Part shown: piece after piece, positions 32,297 through 44,035 of the stretch
Layout: each line of letters begins with the position of its first letter
How positions within the stretch are numbered: position 1 is the stretch's first letter
Source: Ascaphus truei
Taxonomy: Eukaryota > Chordata > Amphibia > Anura > Ascaphidae
Direction: 5' to 3'
Assembly: GCA_036426205.1 (NCBI GenBank)
Contig: WSYH01000846.1
Span: 1-64,000, forward strand
Length of the DNA: 64,000 nt
Notes under the pieces: model-generated
Told to the model about the DNA's origin: nothing
Database searches by the model: none
What the model saw: only the letters and a program-made list of their open reading frames with translations
Translations under genes and position numbers: made by a program

Positions 32297-33500
32297 ATTT
32301 AACACTCAAATGTGACATCAGAGGCCTTATATAAGTCTATTTCTGACTCAGTTATACCATAGCTTATACACTTAACGGTAACAAAGGTATGGTATTTATA
32401 ATGGATACACACATTATTTATAATTATGTAGCTTTTTAGTTGGTTCTTTCAGTAAAGCAGCAGTTCAAGCAATATCCTACAGGTGTGTTTTTTAAATAAA
32501 TCAGTTCTGTACTATGAGAAAATACTTGTAGTATTAAAAAAAAATGTTTTAAAGACATTTTTTAATGTTTCCAATGTAGGAAGCATTTCCAAAGTGACAG
32601 CCCTCTTCCCCTTCTAATAGGCTCTGGTTCTTGTGCCCTGCCCTCTCTCTAGCAGTGCACCAATTGTATCTAGTAACTGACCAGTCAATCATATTCCAGG
32701 AACTACATTGCCCAAAAGCTGTGCAAGAACTGAATTAAAAAACCCTGAGCAAGCGATCGATTACAGGAGAACGGATGGATCTGCAGCTTAGCTAATCATT
32801 TGTCAGTGTGCAGATTGTATTGATTCACATATTGAATGAAAAAAAAAATATATTTTTTTTTTAAAAACCGCAGCTTGAACTGCAGCTTTAATGTTGCTAC
32901 ACTGTATATCCTACCATAAGAAGTCCTTTAGGGTTTGGACATGCTGTATCCTCCTGTTGTCCATATTATTGTGTCTATAGAAATTGGTTCAAATCTGGGT
33001 TCTTATTTATTCGTGACAGTCCAGTTATTACTGGGCTGTTATTTAATGTAACTTATGCAGTACAGTACAGGGGTGTTTGTATTAAATGCAAACCCCAGAC
33101 CCGCATGAACTATTCCAATTAAATATGTGTAGCACTTTAATGGTGAGTTAGTATGGTTCTTTTGGGTTTATTTATTTGTATATACTGTTTTTGTATGTGT
33201 TGTACAGTATGTCTTGCGAAGTTCGGTCTTATGTTACTTATATGGCATCAGGTTTCTGCCTCTAATATACCACTGGGTGTGGCTTGTTTTATCTGTGGCC
33301 ACACATATTTCTATAGTATTTAAATCTATATCTATGATACACTAGGATTCTAAGTTTTCATTTGCTAGAATGATACAGTGGAGCCCTTTGAGAAAGTAAC
33401 TCTGCAATTGTTAATGATGTCATGTTTATTTATTGATATATTTTCCCATGTTTTTCTATGCATGTGTATGAATGGGAGGAAGGCGAAACATAACCCCTGC
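32297..33500. other. Unassigned DNA
   Basis: AT-rich sequence with poly(A) and poly(T) runs near 32537 and 32838-32862. 'ACTACATTGCCCAAAAGC' at about 32702 resembles a ZNF143/STAF site but stands alone. No gene supported. Confidence 0.35.
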
Positions 33501-33504
33501 TGTG

Positions 33505-33570
33505 CAATGGGGGAAAAAAATTGCTTCCTGACACAATTAAATGGCGATCGGATCGTCCCTGGATCACTGC
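33505..33570 (-). mobile_element. CR1/L2-type LINE 3' scrap
   Basis: 'TTGCTTCCTGAC' followed by 'AAATGGCGATCGGATCGTCC' and 'CTGGATCA' matches, with changes, the minus-strand tail text at 2248-2300 ('CTTCCTGACTCC..TTGGCAATCGGATTAATCC'). Only some 60 bases are clear. A CR1/L2 tail fragment is the simplest reading. Confidence 0.55.
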
Positions 33571-34655
33571 GCAGTGAGATCAGATGGAGCAGCACAGATC
33601 AGCATTGTTATACACAGAGGCACACTCAGTATATAGAGATGCGGGTGATGGGGCACTTGTGCCCCTGTGTATAACTCTCATGCTCCCCCATCCCCCTGCA
33701 TATCTATCACATTCACACCTTTTCCTCCCGCAAATCTCGCAGGGCCATCCATTAGGTGGTCGCCTAGAGCGCAAAGGTCCTAGGGGAGCATTAATAATAA
33801 TTATTATATTTTCCGATTATTATTTTTTATTGATTTATGTTTTTTTTATTAATTTCTCTTTTTTGTCTGGTATTTTGGCGCCCTTTTATTTTTATTTTGC
33901 ATCGCGCTGGGGTGCGGTTGCACCCCCTGCAGCCCCGATAGCAACGCCCCTGTTTATTTTATGTAGCCCTGGGTAGTTTTGGGCTATTATTCTGTCCTCC
34001 TGGCTGAAAAGCCAGTAAGGGTAGGTAGGTTTGCCAGGAGTAATCATGGGTTTTTCCCACACATGCTGCTCAGTGATTCAGAGAAGGTGATCAATCAGGC
34101 CTGCTGTCCAATCAGTGACAGAGGGCTGGTTCTCATTGCAACTGTTTTTGTGAGTTGCAGTTCCTGCTTTAGCAAGTTGGTCTCTACCTTGGAGAGAGAC
34201 CAGTTCAGCCGTACTAAACTGTCAGGGCTCTGGAAGGCTTGAGGCCCTCCCTCCGGGGAGAGGTGGGGAACCATACCTCCTATCCCACCAGGGATAGGAG
34301 AAGAGCAAGGACCACTCTTGGTGCCCTTTGGCTGGGAGTGGGCCCAGGGACATCCTGAGGTTGAATACTCTTCTATTGCTGTTATCTGTCAACTGCTGCT
34401 GAATAAAGAAGACCAAATAAAGATCCTGTGTTTTTACCTATACCTTCCTGGCCTAAGACTGATGTTTATTAGGAGGAGGGGGATGAGAATTATTTTGCAG
34501 ATACTTCACCCCATAAACCTGGGGGCTGCACAAGATGGAGGCGCTGCACCTGTGAGTACTATTTGGGCAAGATCCCAGAAGCCTGTACTGTCATTCCCCT
34601 TTACCACCATGTTGGAGACCCAGGGGCCCCTGTTACCAGCAGGTATGCACCACAC
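33571..34655. other. Unassigned; includes clustered polyadenylation signals
   Basis: Contains two adjacent signals, AATAAAG, at 34401 and 34416, behind a transcribed-looking GC-rich stretch (34200-34400), and a G/T-rich downstream part. It may be the end of an LTR or an old transcript unit. ORFs across it lack domains. Confidence 0.3.
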
Positions 34656-34659
34656 AAAC

Positions 34660-35290
34660 GAAAGAAAAAAGTGCTTAAAAGCGCTCTAACAAAAACCCAG
34701 AGCTTAATACATAGAATTAAGTGCAAATGAACTCATATAAGTGACAGTGCATAAATAACACAATGTAAGTGACAATCTATGGTGATCTATAAGGTGCAAA
34801 TCAATATACTGTAGGGGCTTAGCAAGCACACTCAACCCTTGGTGGGAGACCGTTTCAGAAGTCTTGCAAGTTCAATTCTTTCCAAAAAGGACCAGAGGAG
34901 CGACTCTTGCAGCCATGAAAATAGAAAACATTACCTAGTACAGCAATGTTTAAATTAGGGATACAGTGATAGTGTAGGACTCACAAAGGGCTAATCACAG
35001 TAAAGCAGCCAAAACTGAGCAGTCATCCAACTTATGGGGTGGATGGTCCCTGTGATAGATGCAGCAACTGCCCGCAGACAATCTCCAAAGAAAGAAAAGA
35101 CCATAGAGCATAGATTGTAAATTATAATGACAAGGAAAAATAAAAATGGAGGCTTACACTTAGGTAGTAATAATTTAGTGTGGTTGGCAACAGGTACCAG
35201 GTACACAGGGGTCGCGATCTCTCCGTGTATCTTGTGGATCTCCGCTGCCTCTATCCACTTCCGCACCTCTACCGGGGTTTCGCGTCACGT
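34660..35290 (-). mobile_element. Penelope terminal-repeat fragment
   Basis: Read on the minus strand it ends 'GTTAGAGCGCTTTTAAGCACTTTTTTC' at 34660, the AGCGC..TTTTTT type of end seen in the other Penelope pieces. At its other end (about 35260-35290) it has 'GACGCGAAACCCCGGTAGAGG', which looks like the 3' half of a hammerhead (stem II end, GAAA, CCGG stem III, TA). The 5' half is missing, so the copy is truncated inside the ribozyme. No target duplication found; moderate confidence. Confidence 0.5.
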
Positions 35291-35728
35291 CTTGGACACT
35301 ATAAAGATGGTTTGACACTGGCATCCAATGCCCCATACCGGGGCCTGTAACTCGGGAAGCAGGGGGTCTCTGAGGCTGAAATCAATGCGGTTCAGTTCAG
35401 GGGACCCCCTGCTCCCGCACACTATTATTAAAATTTACCTTAATGCAGCTTCATTACCATAGCGGCTATCCTCTACGGTAATGAATCATTGTTTATTGAT
35501 GTGTGTTTTGACAGTAGTGTAGATGAGCAGGGGGGTCTCCAGAGCTGAACCACATTAGTTTCAGCCTCGGGGACACCCTACTTTAGGAGATACAGGCCCG
35601 TTGTGGGGTGCTAGTATACCCTGCAGATTTTAAATGTCCCGGCCACGTGACGCGGAAGCTTTAAAAGTGCAGGGGATACCAGCACCCCATAACGGGGCAT
35701 TTATCTCATGAAGTAGTGGGTCCCTGGA

Positions 35729-36230
35729 AATAGAACAATGAACGGAGCGCACAAGCCAAACGGAGCAGGAAGGACCCAGAATCAAAAATTGAATAAAAGG
35801 GCACTTTAATGTGTCAAGAGACCCATCCAACGCGTTTCGAACGTTCGAAACGTGTTGGATGGGTCTCTTGACATATTAAAGTGCCCTATTATTCAATTTT
35901 TGATTCTGGGTCCTTCCTGCTCCATTTGGCTTGTGCGCTCCATTCATCATTCTATTTCTGCTTAACCTCATCATTGGAATCAGCACAGCCTGTCAACCAC
36001 TCCTAGGATATGTGAGTACTTGCTTATTATTCAGGGGAACCTGTCAATGATACTGATTGTGGGTTGGCTTGTATCACCTACCACCTGTCTTCAGGAGGAT
36101 AGTACCCATAGTGGTTATTATGCATTACCATTAATACCATTACTCATTACTATTACCTTGGATGAAGTGGTTTTGGTTTACAATATTCTTGATTTTCCTG
36201 GCATTGGAGCGCTTTAGCCAATTTTTTCTA
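35729..36230 (+). mobile_element. Short Penelope foldback broken inside the hammerhead
   Basis: A 502-bp insertion with a perfect 15-bp duplication, TAGTGGGTCCCTGGA (35714-35728, 36231-36245). The first ~110 bp and the next ~110 bp are inverted copies meeting at GAACGTTC (35839-35846), so both arms begin in the hammerhead hairpin and carry GAAACG(C/T)GT, T, GGAT. It continues as plus-sense terminal repeat to the 3' end 'GGAGCGCTTTAGCC..TTTTTT'. The same body is found minus-sense at 17820-18050. Confidence 0.85.
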
Positions 36231-36622
36231 TAGTGGGTCCCTGGACCTGAAACCAATCCGGTTCAGATCCAGAGACCCCCTGCTCATGTACACTATTATT
36301 AAAATGTATATTCTGAATGCACGATCGCCTGTAACAGCCGTGCATGGAGAAGCAGATTCTCCATGCAAATGTTACAGGAGGCTTTATTTTTCCTATCAGT
36401 TATCGTACTTGAACTTTAAGCACGATAACAGGGGGTGAAAAAAAAAGCACGCACGATCTGGCAGATTTGAGCACGTCCGATCCTGTATGCGCTGAAATCC
36501 TAAGTAAATCGCGCCTCCGGCTTCACTTTTTAGCGGACGCTTTATTTTTTTCAGGCCAGCGCAAAAGCTCACTGCTTAGTCCATAGCCTCAATGACACGT
36601 GCAGATTACGCAAGCACCAGAA

Positions 36623-36699
36623 CAGGGTCAGCGCACCCGTTCCATTAACTCCCATTTACGTAAAAGAGAATTAACACCAGTCCGGGTGCGCTGACCCTG
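36623..36699. repeat. Hairpin with 17-bp perfect arms
   Basis: CAGGGTCAGCGCACCCG at 36623-36639 and its exact complement at 36683-36699, separated by 43 bases. The surrounding 36300-36780 has other small hairpins (for example TTATCGTACTTGAACTTTAAGC..). It may belong to a larger unclassified repeat that also occupies 35330-35713, into which the element at 35729 was inserted. Confidence 0.6.
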
Positions 36700-36905
36700 T
36701 ACCGGAGCTTGGTGAATCTGCCCTATTGTGGTTTTAGGTCTATGTATATATCTGTGTGCGCGTGTGTCATTGAGGTTGTGTCCTAGGGTGTCCAGATTTT
36801 GAAAATGAAAAACCGGGACACACAAAAATTATTAATACAACAAATGACATTACTAAAAAAATAATATTATAATTATATTTATCTAATAGTGTCACCATTG
36901 ATGCT

Positions 36906-37350
36906 GTATTATTCATTCCACCTCTTCCCATTCTCTCTCTACCTTCTCCCCATTCTCTCACTACCTTCCCCCCTTCTCTCTATCCCTCCACCCATTTTCT
37001 CTCACCCTCCACCCCATTCTCTCTCCCTTCCGTCCCCATTCTCTCTAACCAATCCCCATTCTCTGTCTCCCTTCCATCCCCCATTCTCTCCTTTTCCTCC
37101 CCCTTCCCACCCAATCTCTCCTTTCCCTTCCCCCATTCTCTGTCTCCCTTCCCTCCCCCCATTCTCTCCTTTTCCTCCCCCTTCCCACCCAATCTCTCCT
37201 CCCCTTCCCCCATTCTCTCCTCATCCCGCCCATTCTCTCCCCCCCATCCTCTGCTCCGCCATCATCTCTCAATCCCCTCCTCTATTCTCTCTCTCCTCAA
37301 TTCTCTCCCCCTCCATCGTCCATTCTCTCTACTCCCCATTCTCTCTCTGA
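36906..37350. repeat. Pyrimidine minisatellite
   Basis: Degenerate repeats of roughly 20-50 bases built from CCCCATTCTCTC and CTTCCC. It has one strong strand bias and gives rise to spurious proline/serine-rich frames. Located just inside the left end of the hAT-type element. Confidence 0.85.
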
Positions 37351-37577
37351 CCTCCACAGACTCACAGCCACTGACCTGCACAAACAGACACTCACACACA
37401 TAGACAGACCAGCACAGACACACAACCACTGACCTGCACAGACACGCACACAGCCACTGACCTGCAGACAGACCCACACAGCCACTGACCTGCACAGACA
37501 GACCTGCAGACACTCACACATCCACTGACCTACACAGACACACCACTGACCTACACAGACACACACAGCCACTGACC
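37351..37577. repeat. CACAGCCACTGACCTGCACAGA minisatellite, left block
   Basis: Repeats of a ~22-30-base unit with CACAGCCACTGACCTG. The same unit resumes at 39905, immediately after the LTR element. The LTR element therefore inserted into a pre-existing array. Confidence 0.85.
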
Positions 37578-37582
37578 TGTAC

Positions 37583-38111
37583 TGTCCTGGAACCAGATTC
37601 CATATTCATGTGTGCCCCTTTACAGCTTGGGATTTATTTCTCCCTAGTTTGGCTGTCTGTTATTTTCCCGGTCTCAGCAGCTTGCTGCATGTGAAAATGC
37701 AACATTATTGCTACAGCCTGTGTTGGTTGCCTGCAGCTCATATTCTCCTAGTCGAGAGTGGGCTATTCCTACCCCCCTGTCCTTGCTGACAGTTAGTATA
37801 GTCTCACTTCCCATCTAGTGTGACCCTTGCTCCTCACTTCCTTTTCACCCTGGACTCTGAGTGAGTAACTGCCTGCTATGTACCCCAGCAAGGCCTTTTT
37901 GTTTTACACTGTCTCATCCTTGATACACTGCACTTCAGACAGAGAAGCACTCTCTACCTACATTACATCTACAAGCACCTATCTCCCTGTGATTTTCCCT
38001 CAATAAAATTAAGAAAGAGAAAATGACTTGTTTGTGCTTTGGAAGAGGTGAGACATGAGTTAAGCTTACTGGAGCTATTCATACATCATTCGTGATCCTG
38101 GTTTCAGGAAA
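37583..38111 (+). repeat. LTR of short LTR retrotransposon (left)
   Basis: A 529-base direct repeat of 39371-39899. It starts TGTCCTGGAACCAG and ends TTTCAGGAAA, with AATAAA at about 38002. By eye the two LTRs differ at about twenty positions, so the insertion is not recent. Flanks TGTAC (37578) and TGTTC (39900) look like a 5-bp duplication with one change. Confidence 0.85.
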
Positions 38112-39370
38112 GTAAAACAAAGACCGTGTGTTGGGGAATCATACAGGAGCTACTACTCAAAGACTTTATGCTATGCAGAATAGTCTCTGCACCCCAGGAC
38201 AAGCAAGCAGCTTTACACTGCCAGACAGGGCAGCAAGCTTTATATAGCAAACTGCAAACAGCCTGCAGCCTTACGAACAAGCAAGCAGATTTACAGTACA
38301 CTGGTCACAGAGCCTGCAACTTCACACAAGGCAGCAGCGCTGCAGTTAGACTGCAATATACACAGAACTTTGATTGCCTTTCTCTGTCTGAGTTCACCCT
38401 CTGCACAGCTTCATAGTGAGGGATTACCATCTCACCTTACCCTGCGCACGTCCCCACGGCCAGCGCCACCAAGGGCCACGCCAGAGGAAGCCCGCTAGGA
38501 CACGGGTCAGAGCCACCAGACACCTGTGAGTACAGCTACCCTATGCTGAACGCTGCAGGACACCGCTCGGCATCATCTGAGACAGTCGCCCATCACTGAT
38601 GCAGGTAAAAGACCGCACGCCACATCCACTGGCTAAAGGCCTACACACACCTACAGCATGGCAGAACTCAGATCCTCACCAGACATCACGCAGGAGAGTG
38701 ACCACTCAGACACAGAGACCGCTGCGCAACTGCAACAGGTGCAGGCAGACGCAAGGCCTAAATGGACAGTCACACTGTCACAAAAGGCCCGTGAAATTAT
38801 TAGACTAACATTGAAGCGCACCGGGCTAAACTAGAGCTGGCCTGGGAAACAACCACACTGGGAATACGCAATGTTACTAGCGTTGGCAACTATGCGCAAC
38901 AGCTTGAGCAGGCAATAACGCAATTAAGGACCGATCACTCGTGTTATCAAGAGCTGTCAGAGGCTTACATTACCTACCTCACCAGGGCCAACACCCGCGA
39001 AAGCTTACAAGAAAGAAGATTCTACGTATAAGTGGCCAACCGTGTAGAAAGAATCAGGAAGTCGACCCAACATGGAATTGTTGAAACCTTTTTAAGGCCC
39101 ATCACAGAGATAATCCTCCTAATGCCTAAATCAGATTATAACAAAGAAGAACTGACTACCATTTCTGTGGACTCTGAGAGACATTGTGGTGCATCAAGCT
39201 AACCTAGAGCTGTGTATCCACCTGGCCCCTTATCGAAAATGGCTTAAGGACTTTAAGCTGGTGATACCGGCCGGTATCCCATCGTTATGTGGACATGAGC
39301 TTTGCATTGTTATGTTGTTGTATTGCACATATGTTCCACATATTCCAGGAATATAGTGGTATCTCCAGAG
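38112..39370 (+). pseudogene. Internal region with decayed gag-like ORF
   Basis: A frame starting at an ATG at 38658 reads 'MAELRSSPDITQESDHSDTETAAQLQQVQ..', shifts near 38815, and continues 'KLELAWETTTLGIRNVTSVGNYAQQLEQAITQLRTDHSCYQELSEAYITYLTRANTRESLQERR' with a stop, then 'VANRVERIRKSTQHG'. The helical, charged character fits a retroelement gag, possibly BEL/Pao-like, but no zinc knuckle, protease or RT is present; the element is only 2.3 kb and non-autonomous. Function is inferred from position between LTRs. Confidence 0.5.
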
Positions 39371-39899
39371 TGTCCTGGAACCAGATTCCATATTCCTCTG
39401 TGCCCCTTTACAGCTTGGGATTTATTTCTCCCTAGTTTGGCTGTCTGTTATTTTCCCGGTCTCAGCAGCTTGCTGCATGTGAAAAGGCAACATTATTGCT
39501 ACAGCCTGTGTTGGTTGCCTGCAGCTCATATTCTCCTAGCCCAGAGTGGGCTATTTCTACCCCCCTCTCCTTGCTGACAGTTAGTATAGTCTCACTTCCC
39601 ATCTAGTGTGACCCTTGCTCCTCACTTCCTTTTCACCCTGGACTTTGAGTGAGTAACTGCCTGCTATTTACCCCAGCAAGGCCTTTTTGTTTTACACTGT
39701 CTCATCCTTGACACACTGTACTTCAGATAGAGAATCACTCTCTACCTACATTACATCTACAAGCACCTATCTCCCTGTGATTTTCCCTCAATAAAATTAA
39801 GAAAGAAAAAAGGACTTGTTTGTGCTTTGGAGGAGGTGAGACATGAGTTAAGCTTACTGGAACTATTCATACATTATTTGTGATCCTGGTTTCAGGAAA
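39371..39899 (+). repeat. LTR of short LTR retrotransposon (right)
   Basis: Second LTR, same length and ends as the left one. The sequence right after it (TGTTCAGACAGTCACACAGCC) is minisatellite again. Substitutions relative to the left LTR include several C/T changes. Confidence 0.85.
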
Positions 39900-39904
39900 T
39901 GTTC

Positions 39905-42155
39905 AGACAGTCACACAGCCACTGACCTGCCCAAACACACACAGCCACTGACCTGCCCAGACACACACACAGCCACTAACATACCCAGACACACACACAG
40001 CCACTGACCAGCCCAGACACACAGCCACTGACCAGCCCAGACACACTGCCACTGACGTGCACACACTGACCTGCACAGCCACTCACACAGCCACTGACCT
40101 GCCAACACACAGCCACTGAGTGACACACACACAGCCACTGACTGACACACACACACACACACACAACAGCACTGACGCCACACAATACGCTACTGACTGA
40201 CACACACACAGTCACTAACTACACACGACCACCACAAGCCACTGACTGACACACACAGCCACTGACTGACACACATACAGCCACTAACTGACACACACAG
40301 CCACTGACCTGCCCAGACACACAGCCACTGGCGTGCACACACTGACCTTGCAAAGACACTCACACAGTCCTGACCTGCCACACACACACACGCAGCCACT
40401 GACCTGCCCAGNNNNNNNTGACACACACACAGCCACTGACTGACACACACACACACACACACACACAGCCACTGACTGACACACACATACAGCTACTGAC
40501 TGACACACACACAGTCACTAACTGACACACACACACACACAGCCACTGACTGACACACACAGCCACTGACTGACACACATACAGCCACTAACTGACACAC
40601 ACAGCCACTGACCTGCCAAGACACACAGCCACTGCGTGCACACACTGACCTGCAAGCCCTCACACAGTCACTGACCTGCCAACACACAGCACTGCAGGAC
40701 ACAACACCTCCCTACATACACAAGTACACCACAGATCACACACAGCCACTGACCTGTACACACACACAGCACTGACTACACACACACACCACTAAACGAC
40801 CACAACCCACACAGCCACTACTGAAAACACAGCACACTACCCACATCCCTAACTACACACACACAGCCCAACACAAACTGGCGTCACCCTGCTCTGCAAG
40901 ACACACACTTCACTGAACCTCCAACAACACAGCACCATACCTGCCACCCTCACAAACTGACCGTTGCTACACACACACCCACGGACCACACCTAACAGCC
41001 AGCACGAAAAACACACCACACCACTACACACCAGCACACTGCCATACACTCAAACACAGCCACTGACTCACAACACAGCCACTACACACGCCACCAACAC
41101 CAGCCCAAACAACCACACAGCCAAACACACACATACCAACACACACACACCACCATCGAGCCACACGACACACCACACACAACACACACACAACACAACA
41201 CCACACACTATACCAGCACACACACACACACTACCACCACACACACACAACAACACATTTCCACTAAACACACACATCCACTTACTGACACACACAATCC
41301 ATTGAACTGACACCAACAAACCCAACAAAGTCACTTACATCATAGCACACACACGACACACACAAACAACCACTGTTACTTGCACAATCACACTGACCTT
41401 AGACACACTGACACCCACTGACTAACACAACATGCACCCATGAAACACTGCATGATAACACAACACACCCAGACATCTCACACAGCATGCCACTGAACTG
41501 CCACTACGCACACAGCCATGACCTCCCAACACACTCACAAACACACCACGACCTGTGCACACACACGCAGCCACTCATAAGACAGCACAACACACACACA
41601 CGCCACTACACACACAGCCCTAACACACGCCCACTGACTGACAACCAAGCCACTGACTGACACACCAGCCCACTGGACTGGACACACACCCAACAATCAC
41701 TGACTGACCACACAAACAAACCACTGACTGCACACATGCCCCACACTATCCTAACTCATCTCACTCACTGACTAACACACTACAACTGCAACCCCATTGA
41801 ACTACACACAACACAGACACTCACACAGCCCCTACTGACCTGCCAACACACACACACCACGCTGACCTTTCCCAACACACTCACCAAACTCAGCACCACT
41901 GACATGTGCACACACAGCCACTGACACACACAGCCTACTAAACCCCACCACACAACAGCCACTAAACACACACATGCACATGCACTGACTGACACACCAG
42001 CCACTGACTGACACACACACACAACCACTGACTGACACACCAACAAACCACTGATTGACACCAGATGCACCCATGACTAAACATACACACACATGCCACT
42101 TGACACACACACCACACACACACACACCACACAACACACACACACACACACACCA

Positions 42156-42207
<52 letters not shown>
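39905..42207. repeat. CA-rich minisatellite with assembly gap
   Basis: A degenerate array of (ACACACAGCCACTGACTGAC)n and variants that decays rightward to plain (CA)n. An assembly gap of seven N lies at 40412-40418. Many one-base losses (for example 'CCACTACTG', 'CCACAACCC') between 40620 and 42000 suggest either genuine drift or uncorrected sequencing errors. All frames here (Cys/Val/Trp or Thr/His-rich) are artefacts. Confidence 0.9.
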
Positions 42208-42209
<2 letters not shown>

Positions 42210-42690
42210 CAAGTGTAAAAGTTAGTCTTCTGCCAAGTTTTGAAGTCACATTGGATATTTTTTGTGCCATTAATCCACTTAAGCACGTCAAATAACAAAA
42301 ATATTAGTATTTTTCTTCCCTTCTTAAAGTGCTGTAACGTAATATATTTTGCAATGTGTGTTACAACACCTTTAGACATTTCAGGATTGTTTGTGGGCAG
42401 TATACAACACATCATGTCCAGCCAATTTTAAAGTTAATGCGGGTTATTGTTTGACACTGTTATCACATGAAGCACTTTTTCATTAAGCATTTTCCACTTT
42501 CAGAAAGTGCTTAATGTACATAATTTGCAGGCGATTTTATGAATGAAACCATGACATTTGTCAGGAGACCACCGCTTGGGGGCGGGCAATGCAAAAAATT
42601 TGGTTATTGTGCAAAGTTTTTGAAGGCAATTGTGTGTGTGTCTTGGCCACATTTATCCCCATTAAAGCATTTTAAACACTTAGCCTTTAG
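42208..42690. other. Non-repetitive island in the minisatellite
   Basis: An AT-rich stretch without CA repeats. No gene recognised. It may be original hAT-element interior. Confidence 0.45.
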
Positions 42691-43436
42691 CCTATATACA
42701 CACCACCACACACGACACACATACGCACGCACGCACCGCGCGCACGCACACACCACTTACACACACACACAACAGTCACCACTACTGGACAAACACACAT
42801 CAACAACACCAGCCCACATGACTGACACACACACATACACACACACAGCCCACTGACCAGACACACACGACAACACGCCATTGACTGACCACACCCAGCA
42901 CAACACACACTCACACCACAAACACACAACGACAACACACACACACACACACCCACAATCAAAACACCATCCATCACTCAACACACACACCACACAGCAA
43001 CCACACACACACACATTCCACTTATACTACGCCACACACACACACATCCCTTACACCACCGCACACCATACTAACGCCTCCCCAAACAAAAAAAAATTAC
43101 CCACCCCACATAAATACTTTGGACTGACACATACACACATCCATTTTCTGTGATCATTGTCAGGTGAGGGGTCGTTTCCCTAGTGTTTCATAACCTTTTC
43201 AACTGGTGGAGCATGGGGGGGGGAACCATCTTGGCTCCCTGGTAGCAGGCACCGTACTTCTGGCTTTCCACACACACACACCACACGACAACATCACACA
43301 CACCCACACAACCAACACCACACACACAACACACACACACACATCACACACTCACCACACCACCCAAACCGCACACAAAGCAACTAGCTCTTGACTTGCA
43401 ACACACAAATACACCACACAAGCCACTTACTCAGAA

Positions 43437-43485
<49 letters not shown>

Positions 43486-44035
43486 CACACACACACACAT
43501 CACAGACCCAGCCCATGACACCATCACGCCAACCGACTACAAGTAAGCGATCCATATACCGGGTTTCCCTGGTAGCCATTTGACAGTGGTCTACCTAAAA
43601 CATACCCCTTTTTTCACACCACACACCAACACCACACACACACTACACACACACGGCACACACAACACACACACACACCCACACACACACACACACACAC
43701 ACAAATCACACACACACAGCACCACACACACCACACACCTACCACTACACACAACACACCACACACACATCAACTGTACTTACTCACACACACAAATACA
43801 CACACAAATCCACTTACACACACACACACACAACCATGCACACAAAACACATCACCCACACACACAACACACATCCAAAACACAAAAAAACCCCCAAAAA
43901 AAAACACACACACCACACACACACACACACACACAACACACACATCACACAACCACACCACACCACAACCACAGCACACACACACACAGCACACACACTT
44001 TCACACAAACAATCACAAGCCACTGACACACACCA
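42691..44035. repeat. CA-rich repeat, right block
   Basis: Mostly (CACACA)n with ACC/AAC interruptions, plus short unique islands at 43140-43270 and 43540-43610. The island at 43205-43272 duplicates 44362-44432 ('GGAGCATGGGGGGG..CCATCTTGG'). Confidence 0.85.

Noticed and set aside
36889..37350. A 153-codon Pro/Ser/Leu-rich ORF resembling a secreted mucin
   Set aside because: It is the pyrimidine minisatellite; the hydrophobic start is coincidental.
39911..44029. Many Cys/Val/Trp-rich or His/Thr-rich ORFs
   Set aside because: Low-complexity translation of CA-repeat DNA on both strands.
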